DNA from: Strix aluco
Lineage: Eukaryota > Chordata > Aves > Strigiformes > Strigidae
Length of the DNA stretch: 64,000 bases
Direction: 5' to 3'
Assembly (NCBI RefSeq): GCF_031877795.1
Contig: NC_133934.1
Span: 106,952,610 to 107,016,609 of the forward strand
The notes below the pieces were generated by a model, which saw only the letters and a program-made list of their open reading frames with translations, was not told the origin of the DNA and ran no database searches. Made by a program: the position numbers and the translations under genes. Shown piece after piece: positions 39,541 to 51,100 of this stretch. How positions within the stretch are numbered: position 1 is the first letter of the stretch; each line of letters starts with the position of its first letter.

Positions 39541-42500
39541 AGCTGCTGTCATGATATGAGAGGAATACATCTGGCTTTTTTCTAATTGCTCAACAGAAAT
39601 TTTTGTGAAATGCTTTTGCCATTCCGCACTGCAGCAATGTAATTTCCATCTTGAAATGGAGCACTGCCAACATAAAGATTTCTTCTGCGTCTCGTACATT
39701 TTAAGAAATGGAGGAAGTGGTCTTTCCAGGGCTGAAAAGGGAGTTTCATCAACTCGTTCATTGTTTTCTTCTCATTCTTATTGCGATTAAATTAATAGAG
39801 TCAGTTTAATGGAACCAGAATGCCCTCTTAGGCAATCTTACCTTTTTTCTATAGCAGAAGTAAGGAGGTTTTTTAGGCCACTTATATTTACCAGGACTAA
39901 GAAATCCAATAACAGACAGAAAACCAATCATTATTTTTAATAGATAGGACTGATTGAAAAAATTATGTGTTTTCAATGGAAAACTCCCGTGTTTTTATTG
40001 GAAATGAAAATGTATTTTGGCTGGAAGCTTAGTGTTGTGCAGCATTAGTCATAGCATTCATTTCTCAGTGAATCTCAAGCACTATGGAAATAGTCCGGAC
40101 TGTGGGGGTGGGGAAAGATGTTATTTCCGTTTACACTCATCCCCTTATCCTGGATTGTTTTGGGTTGTCTGTACAGGAAACAGGACCCCAACTTTGATGA
40201 GTGGTTCCATCACCTCATGCTGAAGAAGCAGAAGCCCTCATAGACAGCCAAAACTGCTCAATTGTCTGCGATGGAGGAGTAGACTAATAGAGAGCTCCTG
40301 AGTAAGTGAGGATAAAACAGCATCTCCTGAGAAAATTGCTGGCTCAATGAGTACAAATACCATTTTTTCACCATATTCCTAAAAATTCTAATTAAAAAAA
40401 ATATTAAGGGTTCTGTTCAGTACAAAACATTGCTGTGCCAGATAGGCCTTGTTTTACAATTGCCAGAGTCAGAGTTCAATGCAATGACTATTTTGTGAGA
40501 TGAGCAGTGTTTAGTGTGGAAAGTGTGAAATATGAGTAGACAGTAGGAAAGCTGTTTTACCCAGAGTGAATGTTAACAATGCCTATTGTTTTGTATTCTT
40601 GCTAAGCATTGTCTCCCATGCAAATGATAATGCTATACAACATGTCCAAACATGCTCGAAAGTCAGAATAGGATAGTCTTCATCAAAGTGAAATTGCTCT
40701 CACTGTCCAACATCCTATCGCTGATCATGCTTGCAGCATGCTTACACAACAATACTTTCTGAGAACACTCTGAAAGTGGGTGGCTGACATCAATTGTGTG
40801 AGAAATGGCCAGAAAAATTCAGAAACATTTGTTTCCACACTAATTGTGCAAGGAAGTCAAGTCTGAGCTTGAAGATAATAATCTGAATACTGAAATGCCT
40901 CCAGATGTATAATGGGAGCTGCAGCCAGCTGAAACTGGAACAGAGCAGAGCAGTGAACTGCACTGAGAGTCTATTGCTATAGTGCTTGTGGTCTGCAATG
41001 GCAGCATTTGGATAGAGACTGTTGTAGTTAGAGAGGCAATGCTGTTCAGAGCGAGATGTTGGTCCACAGGAACACCAGTGGCCCTGACTAGTTTCTAGCA
41101 GTTCAAAATCAAGCTGGGCAGTCTGGACATGTGCCTCATGGCCAAAGCCAAAGCGTCTATTTCTTTGAAAGGCTGGGATGCAAAGATAAAACTTGCCTGC
41201 ACCTTAAAACTGTTACCCTGTTCATTTTTTCCGCAGCCAGACTTAACAATGATGTTAGGCAAAGCAGAATGGTGCACTGCCTCTGCCTGATCCTGGAGCC
41301 AGCAAAGTTATGGGAAGCATTATTGCAGTTTCTAAGGCTTGCTTTTTTTCAAATTCCACTGCCTCTTCAGCACTTAAACACCTACCAGCCTGAAACACTA
41401 CAGCCATCTGATGTAAAAGGGGTTAGTTTATCAGTGAGCTTAGCTGGGTGAGTAGAAGCAGATGAATGCCAATAAAATAAAAATCCTGAATTCTTGGGGG
41501 CAAGATTACTCCCCGATAGCACTTTTCCTGTTCCATGTCTTTATAACATCTGTTTATCCATGGGTGAACAACTTAGAGAAGTACCTGCATGCTTGTTTCA
41601 TTTCTCAGTTCTGGCAGTTGGTTCAGTAACAACCAAGTGCTCAATAGCCCTGCAAAGATTCACTATTACCTCTTAAAAAATAATTACAATAACAGTAATA
41701 GGCCACTGCCTGCATCTCACATTAGTATGGGGAAGGGAGGAAAACACCCCACTGTTCTCCACAGCTTAGCTTAATTTAGGGCATGATTTTGTAATTTCTT
41801 TATCACACCCTGTTCTGATGCAAGATCAGTCCTTAGCACATAATTTTTCAGTAAATGGGCTACTGCATCCATTTTAAGTCCCTTCAAAATATAAATGTGA
41901 GTAAAAATGAGTCTCTATTTGCCTGAATTTTTTTCTGTTTGGGATGAGAACAAATATAGCAGCACTCAATTCTTCTTGGACTCTTCTCATACATTTCCAT
42001 GGCACTCAAGATCCAGGTCAGAACTGCTCTAATGTGAGCACACATAACAGCGTGAAATTGATATTGGCAATTGTGTTCACACTTAATGTCCAACAAGTGC
42101 CACTAGCACTGACATGTCTAACATACTTTTGGACTTTTCCCTTTTTTGAGATTTGCTCTCAACTCTTTCTTCTTAACTCAAAAAAGATCTTGATGTAGAT
42201 GTGATATTTATCATGTGTAATATCAGCTCTCAATCTTGTTTTAGTGACCGCTATTGATGTTCAGTATTTACTTGGCATGTTTGTTTTAAGTCATACTCTG
42301 TACTCAATGCACTGTAATTTTCCACTCCTTTTCTACAGTCTAAATAGTCACATCAGGTAGAAGATAAAATAAGAGAACTTTCAGTGAGGAACTGGTCGCC
42401 ATATGGCTGACGCCTAAAATCTCAACAATTTGAGGGGAAGAAAGTCGAAGAAGATGAAGAAAATTTCACAAAAATAATGCCATAAGTAGGTGGCAGCTGT

Positions 42501-43027
42501 TAGTAAAGGAGAAGAACAAAGGCAAAGCAAAGGAAAAGAATACTGAATAACAATGTTACCAAGGATTTTTCTTACAGATGTGTGAAAATAGATCTTAAGG
42601 TAACCACCACACACAGTGTCCTAAACCTGTTTTCCTTTTTAAAAATCTGAACACTGTGTTTTTAACCACAAAGATTATTTTTTCCCATTTGACCTAGATG
42701 TATAAGCTGAAATGTGTCTTGATGGCAGAGATGAACTCACTTGTTACTTTCATTGAGTTCTTGCTCTTCTCCCCTCAACTTTCCTCCAGCCAAAAAATAT
42801 GCTGTAGGCTTAAGTTTGTGGTTTTAATGCTGCAAATTGCACCCAGCTCAAAAGCATTTAGCACAGACATTGCTACTGCTGCATGAAATAATTCAAACAA
42901 TAACACATGGTTGGAATTGAGATGGCTCCAGGCTCTGTTCCTTGTCTCACCTTGGAGAAGGCACTTTGATCTTCTCAGCTGTAAAATGAGAAAAGCAATA
43001 CTTGTAGCAGAAAAGCATACTTTGGCA
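39541..43027. other. Intergenic DNA, nothing recognised
   Basis: Small open frames on both strands show no domains, and no splice pattern links them. No distinct repeat was recognised. Confidence 0.45.
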
Positions 43028-43702
43028 AAGAATGGATTGAGAGCAACCCTGAGGAGAAGGACTTGAGGGTGTTGGTTGACAAGAAGGTCAACATGACCTG
43101 GCAATGTGTATTTGCAGCCCAGAAAGCCAACCGTATCCTGGGCTGCATCAAAAGCAGTGTGACCAGCAGGTCAAGGGAGGTGATTCTCCCCCTCTACTCC
43201 ACTCTCATGAGACCCCACCTGGAGCTCTGGGGCCCCCAACATAAGAAGGACATGGACCTGCTCAAGCAGGTTCAGAGGAGGCCACAATCAGGGGGCTGGA
43301 GCACCTCCCTTATGAGGACAGGCTGAGAGAGTTGGGGTTGTTCAGCCTGGAGAAGGGAAGGCTCCAGAGAGACTTTATAGTGGCCTTCCAGTACTTAATG
43401 GGGGCCTACAGGAAAGATGGGGAGGGACTTTTTACAAGGGCATATAGAGATAGGACAAGGGGTGGTGGATTTAGATTAGATATAAGGAAGAAATTCTTTA
43501 CTGTGAGGGTGGTGAGGCACTGGAACAGGTTGCCCAGAGAAGCTGTGGCTGCCCTCTCCCTGGAATGGTTCAAGGCCAGGTTGGACGGGGCTTTGAACAA
43601 CCTGGTCTAGTGGAAGGTGTCCCTGCCCATGGTAGGGGGTTGAAACGAGATATTCTTTAAGGTCCCTTCCAAGCCAAACCGTTCTGTGATTCTATGATTG
43701 TT
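43028..43702 (+). mobile_element. CR1 LINE, short 3' fragment
   Basis: The element starts at the ORF2 segment encoding EWIESNPEEKDL and ends with GGTCCCTTCCAAGCCAAACC plus ATTCTATG octamers, the CR1 3' end. It is clearly related to the copy at 12,440. Compared with that copy it lacks small blocks: codons before LWGPQHKKD, part of the RRATKM segment, and the FKLKEGRF block. It spans only the last 675 bp and has frameshifts, so it is dead. Confidence 0.95.
43332..43610 (+). pseudogene. CR1 ORF2 C-terminal remnant
   Basis: These 92 open codons carry [31 protein letters not shown] and RHWNRLPREAV, the conserved CR1 C-terminus. The upstream frame (43063-43326) carries AAQKANRILGCIKSSV in another register, showing a frameshift. 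Confidence 0.9.
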
Positions 43703-46039
43703 CCCTATTATAAGCTTTAAGCTTCTTGTATAAGAATTGCAATGTTGGCATTTATTACAAGTCATGGCTGTGGGTTGTCATGGTTCTGGTGCTGGATTTT
43801 CTAAAGGTGAGCATCTATGTGGTTATACTAACCTACATTTTGTTTCATGTTAATAAATTAAACTATATACTCATTGGGTTAATTTCCACTAATGTAATTC
43901 CACAAGTGAGTATAGAGACTGGTTCCTTGTGGTTTGGAAAACTGAAAAGAAGGAACATAGGGGACTAAAATCTACTTCTATGCCTATCCAGGGAAATTTT
44001 TATAAATATCTCAAGGTTGATAACGGCTAGGGGAATGGAAAGAGTGTTAGCTGGCTGCATTGCAGACACTAAAAAAACCTTTTGTGGTGTAAGCAGACAT
44101 CTATCTTGCCCCACTCGTATTAATTTATTCCCACAAATGTAATCTTCCTCCCCAGCATGTAAACCTGTTCATGTAACTGTGGTAATGCACTATCTGAAAT
44201 TGGGGTCAAAAGCCTGGAGGCTTATCAGATGTGCCATTTTTGTATCTAAAAAGATACAAAATCTGAAATCAGAAAAATACCCTCAATGCAGTCCTGGAAG
44301 ACATTGAGTAGTGCAGCCTAACCAACAGAACTGAGAAACACATGAGTTAAATTAAGGGTGTGAGTAGTGCAGCTGTAGTTATGGGACTATGTCTGTGCTT
44401 GAAGCTAAGAATATACTTGAAGCTAAGAATATGCTCAAATATTTTTTCCCAGACTGAGCTACAGTGCTCTGCAACTAGTAGGACCAAGTATTTTCATTGT
44501 CTCTTCATCCATGGAGCTTCTGTCCTGCTCGCTTACGTGTGTTTACATAGTCGGCACAATTTTGTTGAAGAGACACTGGGATTTGTCAAAGCCGAAGGTG
44601 AAAAAGATCAGGACATAGGATTTCTAAGGACTGATTTTTGAGACAGCGTAAAGATTTGTAATTCTCTCAGATGGCTTGTAATCTGTAGTAGTGCATTAAT
44701 GAGTGGATTTTTTGTATGCCTTGAAGAAACTTTAGGGGCACAGTCTTGCTATTTGTGCACCTATACAACCCAAGTGATTGAGCATTCCTTCCAAAATTCG
44801 CATTTGTTAAAAGACTTGACATTTGGCTAGTGAACTGCAAAAGGATTACTTTCTCTGATGTAGTGCTGGAGACTTCCTGACAACCAGAGTAAAGCTTCTA
44901 ATGCCTCAGGGACTTCCTATGGGGAGTGAAAATCCATAGAGCCTCTTAACACTTTGATTTAAATGTAGACCTTAATTTTAGGCTTTTGCTGGCAATTTAA
45001 ATTATGTATTGGTTACATTTCCACTGGGGTTTCAGTAAGTAAATTTTGTCAAACAAGTATAAAAGGTCATTCTAGTTGATTCATAAATAATAATAGCTGA
45101 CCTAATGAAATATCTACTTTCTCCTCTTTGGTATTTCTCAAATACTGTGAAGGTCTCCCAATTCTTCCATGTAAATCTTTCCTATATGACCTACTATGTT
45201 TTATCAAAAATGTTTCCCTGTATTAGATTTGGAAGGAGAGGGAGATGGAGCAAGAGTAAAAAAGAAAAATAATATCTTCAAATTATGTCAGAATTCAAAA
45301 TGGATCCTAAATCTGTTATGACATCTCAGTTTGCATGTATTTATGTAGCTGCTCTATTTGAGTCCTGACATTTCCAGAAGTTCTTAATTGGCAATGTTTC
45401 TCCAAACTATCTGAAAGTTGTGTTATAAGAAGTTAACATACCTAACTGTTCATTTCAAGGTTAAAAAAAATCAGATAGAAATATATATGTTTTCTTCACT
45501 TTACATAGACTTAGAGTGGTTATTCTGGCAGTACTTGAAAGTATAAAAGAGGATAAAAACATAAGGAGTTTGGGTATCTCTTAGTCCTACTGAAATGCTG
45601 ATAAATATCATTATAACTCATCATTGAACAGAAAATACTTTAGGGATATAAAATAGTGACATTCTCTGCTGTCTGTCAATCGTCACTGTAGCATTTACAA
45701 TCAGAAGCCATGTGGGAATCACATGCTCTAATCCCATGCCTATAAAGAGAAGACCAAAACACTGTTCTGTGCTTCTTTCAACACATATCACCTATATACA
45801 ATTACTTTATTTGTACAACTGTTTGTATTTCATGTTACTTCTATTGAATAAAGCACTGGTACAAATAAATATTTTGAACGCAGCTGAGATGGCAAGAAGT
45901 GCAATGCAGTCAACAAATCCCAGGTGAGTATGATCAGCATCTAGCTCCTCTTGGCTTAAGCTTAAGCAACTGTCTAGCTCAAAAGTGGAAGCTTCTCTGG
46001 TTTATTTTTCTCCACTGTTCCAGTAACAGCAGGCAGTTC
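43703..46039. other. Intergenic DNA with a small tandem repeat
   Basis: No gene is supported. An 18-bp tandem duplication is present at 44398. The rest is AT-rich sequence with no recognised family. Confidence 0.45.
44398..44432. repeat. 18-bp tandem duplication
   Basis: The unit CTTGAAGCTAAGAATATA is present twice in tandem. The second copy ends ATG in place of ATA. Confidence 0.85.
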
Positions 46040-47018
46040 CTTATTGTGCAGGATTTGAGTGTGGCAGGGTTTTTGGTAGCAGTGGAGGGTCTACAGAGGT
46101 GGCCCACTGTGAAAAGCTTCTTGAAGCTCCACAAGCTCCAAGTTGGACCCACCTCTGGCCAAGGCCAAGCCACTTAGTGATGGTGGGGTGCACCTCTGTG
46201 ATAACATATTTAAGAAGGGAAACCAGAGACGAGGTTGGGACTTTGAGGAGGAGTTACAAGAAGGACATCTGTGTGAACACCAAGGTCAGTGGAAGAAAGG
46301 AGGAAGAAGGGGGGTGCACCAAAGCACAAAGCCCCCTTGTATCCTGTGGTTTAGATAGCAGGGCTGCCCTCCCTGGCACCCATGGAGGTCACCGGAGGAG
46401 CAGAGATTTGCCTGCAGCTTGTGGAGGACACCCAGGACCCTGTGGGAAGAAGAAGCCCCCGCTGTTGTAGTTAGGTGTTGGGAGGACTGCAACACATGGA
46501 GGTGACCCACGCCAGAGCATCTTGAGAAGAATACATCCCATGGGGAGGACTTGTGATGGAGAAAAGTTTGTGGAGGACTGTCTCCTGTGAGAGGGGAACC
46601 ATATGGAGTAGGGGGAATAATGCATAGGAGTGCTTCCCCCTGCCTTGGAGGAAGAAGTGGTGGACTGACTGCACCCCCCATCCCTTGCCTCTGCCTCAGG
46701 GAAGGAGATAGAGATACTGGGAACAAAACTGAACCTGGAAAGAAGGGAGGGGTGGGGGGAGGTGTTTTTAAGGTATGGTAACGCTTCTCACTGTCCCATT
46801 CTGTGTGTTAAGTGTCGTTATCATTAGTGTTTTGAATTAAAGCAATGTCCTTTTTTCTTCTACTAAGGACCCTGTCTTTTGCCCGTGACAGTTAATGGGT
46901 GAGCGACACCCACCCCCCCCCCCAATCTCCATTCCTGAGCCTTTTGATTAATTTTTCTTCTTCCCAGCGCTGGGGGGGAAGGGGTGGGTGCTCAGTTGGC
47001 TCAAACCACGACACCTAT
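46040..47018 (+). mobile_element. Solo LTR of the same family, copy 2, with TSD
   Basis: A 969-bp LTR runs from TGTGCAGGATTTGAGTGTGG (46045) to CAAACCACGACA (47013). It matches copy 1 at both the start and the body, including GTGTGGCAGGG, CCACCTCTGGCC and ATATTTAAGAAGG (about 46206). The flanking pentamers CTTAT (46040-46044) and CCTAT (47014-47018) differ at one base, as expected for an old 5-bp target duplication. ATTAAA near 46,836 may be its poly(A) signal. Separate target duplications show it inserted independently of copy 1. No internal retroviral sequence is present. Confidence 0.82.
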
Positions 47019-50000
47019 TCACTGTGCTTTTCCCTGTTCAGTTCTGTAGCACCTTAGATGTGAAGATTTCAGTTTCTCCAACCTAAGCTTATTCTAAAGG
47101 CTGACAGTGGAAGAACTGCTGTTTGAAAGTATTTCCTGAAATGTTAACATGTCATTTCCTTTTCTTAAATTGAACTCTATTTCTAGTTGATGCTTGTTTA
47201 TCCAACAAGAATTATTTCTCCCACCCTCCAAAATACATGGATGGTTGCCATGTTTTCCTCACATCCACTTTGGCTGTAGTTAACTAAGCTAGGTAAATAT
47301 AACCATTTTTTCCTCTTACAAATCCATTTCTCACCTTCTTAGTTATTTATGGCTTTTCCGTGAACTCCATCTGGTTTGACTAATAAAGGCAAAGCTGAAT
47401 ATAATATTCTGTGGCTTTATTGCATCAGAGCACCATGGAAAAGGTTTATTGTATTTTTTTTCCCTTTCAGTTCATCTTCATATGCAGTCTGAAATGCTGC
47501 CATCTTACTCTGCAGGCTCATATTGAGTTTGTCCATCATGCTATAATTTGTAGGCTGGGTTGGCATGCTCCTTCATATATTTCACGCTTTCCTACTCTTT
47601 TCCCATCAACATAATACATATCCTAATGAGCCTCTGCTGAAACTCATCCTTCCACAGAAGATGCCAATAGCCAATTGGATAACACTGGACAAGTTTTGGC
47701 CAAATGAGTTCATAAGGAGTAGTCAGTACAGAAAACCAAAAAGAGATTGTCAAGGGGAGAGGTGTGGTGTTTGCCTCCATCTGGACTACAGAATTTCTTC
47801 TACCCCAAACCTGAATATGATAGAAAGCTTCTGTGTTACATGAAAGATCCTTGCCTGAGCTGAGGGGCTTTTAGTGTGCTGTTGACAACCTGGATAGTAA
47901 CATTTCTTTCTGAGCTGATGGCATCTCTTGCTGCAGGACATTGGCCCTGCCCAGGTTGACTGTGCCTGCCAGCTGCATTGGTTATACAGACAAATTTCTG
48001 AAACACCTGACAACTCTGAAGCAGTGGAGTGAACTGAAGTGGTGGTGGGCTGAATTCATACACCTGGAAAACACTGCAGTTCTGGGTCACAGAAACTGGG
48101 TCTTATAGTTTGATTTGAAATTTCAGCTTTCCTCCTGGCATGAAAAATATTATGAGGTTTTTTGAGTTTTGTTTATAGAGGCTTTGAAAGAGATTTTAGA
48201 TCTCCATGAACTATCTTGCTGATAGTTTAGTAGAACTTTGTTACCACCTGTTGCTTTCTGCAGTCAGTCCTTTTATTTCCTTGTGCCTTCTTTCATGGCT
48301 TAGTATTCACAAATTGGCTTATTTCCTTGGATGGTTAGTGACAATGGAAGTATAAGGGAAGACAGCTAGAGCACTCATAAAATTGCAGTGTAATGCATGC
48401 TAGTTTAGAGACATGAATAGGTGGGTCCAAAAGGTTTTTTTTAGACCCTATACTGTGGCTTGAAGAGAAAAGGAAAAATTCTTTGCCTTGACCATAACAC
48501 TTCCAAAATCTCAATCAAGTTTTGGTTAGTGTAATAAACTGATTAATCAAGATTTTCTCAGACAAATCCATCTCACTGAGTGTTATAGGTGTTCCCTGGA
48601 AAAGAAAATCAGTATCAATACATGCTACTGGGAGGACCTATAATGGTCCTCAGTCTTGTATAAATCACTTTCACTTAATTTAGCACTGGATGTTTTGGGA
48701 GAACATCTAGTGACAGCCTCAAATATCAAACTCGGTGGAGATTAATAAAGAATTGATACTTGAAAGTTGTCAGTAGGGGGACAGGTTCTCCAAGCCTTGA
48801 AGGAACTTCCATTGCTCAAAATGTTGATCTTAGCATTGAGTGCTTGGAAGTTCCTACCTAGTGAAACACTTTCTCCTTTAGGTAAAGCTATTTTGAAGTT
48901 TTTCTCAAAGCAGCTTTCATAGCATCTGGACTTTGTGGCCCTGTTTGACTTTCACAGTTCATGTTTAGACCTACAAAGATTGCTTATGTTGCACTGGTCA
49001 ACAATTTCCTTCCAGCAATCATAAACCATTAGGAGTCCTGGCTGATGATGCTAGATCTGTCTCTTGTTTTTCTGTCTCTGACCATAAAGCTCATCTGTGG
49101 TCTCAGGCAGTTCTGGATGATAACATCATTCCTTGATAACAGCCTTTGTGACAAGGCTGCATTCAGCAGTTGCTTGTTAACTCCTAGGGCACTCTCATAT
49201 GGGTCCACTGTGTTAACCCCATTGCCCAGTGAATATATAAGATTCTTAAGGGTATAGCAATGGCAAACCAATCTCTTGTATTTTCAGCAGGCTGGTGATA
49301 CATAGGTTCATGTCTTCATCTCTTCTTATCCAACACAAGCAGCTAAAAGACTGACCTGACATCTAATGGAAATTTTCCAGTCAGGTGTAATAATAATGTG
49401 AATCTGGGAATGATTGGTGGTAAAGATAGACTGAGCAAAACAGCTGAAATACATGCCAGAGGCTGTGCATTCCCATAAGGTGGTGGATATAGAGTAAATC
49501 ACAGGAAAGCCAAGTTGATAACTGTTCAAGATCAAGGTAGATTAACAGCAATGTTTAGAAAATCAGTAGCAGACAAATAAAACTTTCCCATCCCCATTCA
49601 TCACAAGGTGAGCCTTCTCTTTCACATGCAGAGCTTGCTATTGCCATCCACCATTTTTCTACTTTAGAAGTAAACTGACCAACATGCTCCATTTATTTTC
49701 AATTGATAGCAATTCTGGAACTACTATTAAGGTGTCTGCCAACATGTTAAATGAGGTACGGTGCAAACAGCATATGACACTGGTACTTGAGAACTTGCAT
49801 TTTTTATTTGTAAACATCCGGGGAGACTAGAAGATCCTGGCTCTAAAAGCCTTAAGGGATATGGGGCTGGCCTGCCTGAGCTCTGACATCACTTGCCAGT
49901 TAGATTCAGTAGGACAATCAATACTAAAACCTCTTTGGTGTAATGAAGATGGCTGGATGGCTCCATAAGAGGACTGAAGCACTAATTGGACCATATTTGC

Positions 50001-50640
50001 TACCTTTTGGGGTAATCTCCAAGGACTCTTTATTGCCCTGGCGTTCTGGAAAAGAGCTAGAAAAGCAGAGAACCTGCATGTGGACATGTAGTTATTAGAG
50101 AACATCTTACTGTTCATTAATATAAGTTGTCTGACATTGTGCTTCCATTGATTTAAATATCTAGCAGGGCACAGAGATTCCATATATGCTTTAAATTTTC
50201 TTCTCCCTTTATTTATTTATATTGAACAAGTAGGTCATTTCTTTACTCCAACCGCAATAGTTCTGGCTAGTCTTTAAATAAGTCTATAGACTCTGCTGTT
50301 GCTACTTATGACTTCTACCCATGCCCCTCCTGCTTGTAACATCATTTGCTGTTCAAGAGAGAAAACCTCTTTTGGCTCTGCTGGGACTTTGAGGTTTTTT
50401 GTGCAGAAAGTGATTAGCAATGAGTTTTCTCAGTCTGGGCTTTCTTTGTGTCCATTCAGTCAACAATCAATGAAGATAACTTGAATTCTGTTGTCATACC
50501 TCCCACCGCCTGATGGCTCTCAGTGCATCATCTGTACCAAAGTCAAATCACTTCTGCTCTCACTGGGGCCACTTTTTCTGATTGCTCTCTTCTGACTGTT
50601 TTAAAGATAGATGCCCTAAGCTCTGACCTTGGCTTTTCTT
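47019..50640. other. Intergenic DNA, nothing recognised
   Basis: No gene, RNA or clear repeat can be supported. Open frames are short and overlap on opposite strands. Confidence 0.45.
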
Positions 50641-51100
50641 TCTCTCAGTCCAGGACTTCCCATCCTCCTCCAGCTATGTCCTTACAGTTAATGAGTCTCC
50701 TCATTCATTTATTCTGTCTCCTTGCAAGTATTTTTAGACTGTGGTCGTCTCCCTTGAGTTAGCTATTTCTTAAACAAGATAAATGCTATTTCACGTCATC
50801 TCTTCTCATATGTTCCCTGTGCCTTCTTACTTGAGACTCTTCATGTTTTAACTCTATAACCTCTGAGGATATTCAATGAAGACCTTTTGCATGCAGGCCT
50901 TGAGGGCTGCCCAATACTGTAGTATGAAGAGGAAAACCATCTACTTATTTTGTATGAGATTCTTACTATACATAAGAACAGACTTCTTGAGGTTTACTTC
51001 ACAATTGCATCCCCTAATTTTCTCTATACTGTCGTTGCAAAGACTTCTGAGACCTCAGAGGTGGCACCATTTTTTCAGGTAGCCACACCTAAAAGAGGCT
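50640..51100 (-). mobile_element. Probable antisense CR1 3' relic
   Basis: CTCCTTGCAAGTATTTTTAG near 50,710 and the following C/T-rich sequence to 51,080 resemble the reversed 3' part of old CR1 elements in the window. There is no translated RT motif to confirm it, so the call is tentative. Confidence 0.4.

Noticed and set aside
46099-46781. Open frames of 64-146 codons on both strands within the second solo LTR
   Set aside because: They lie wholly within non-coding LTR sequence and have no retroviral or host protein resemblance.
37120-47013. A full provirus bounded by the two LTRs
   Set aside because: Each LTR has its own target duplication and the interior shows no retroviral genes, only host DNA and CR1 pieces.
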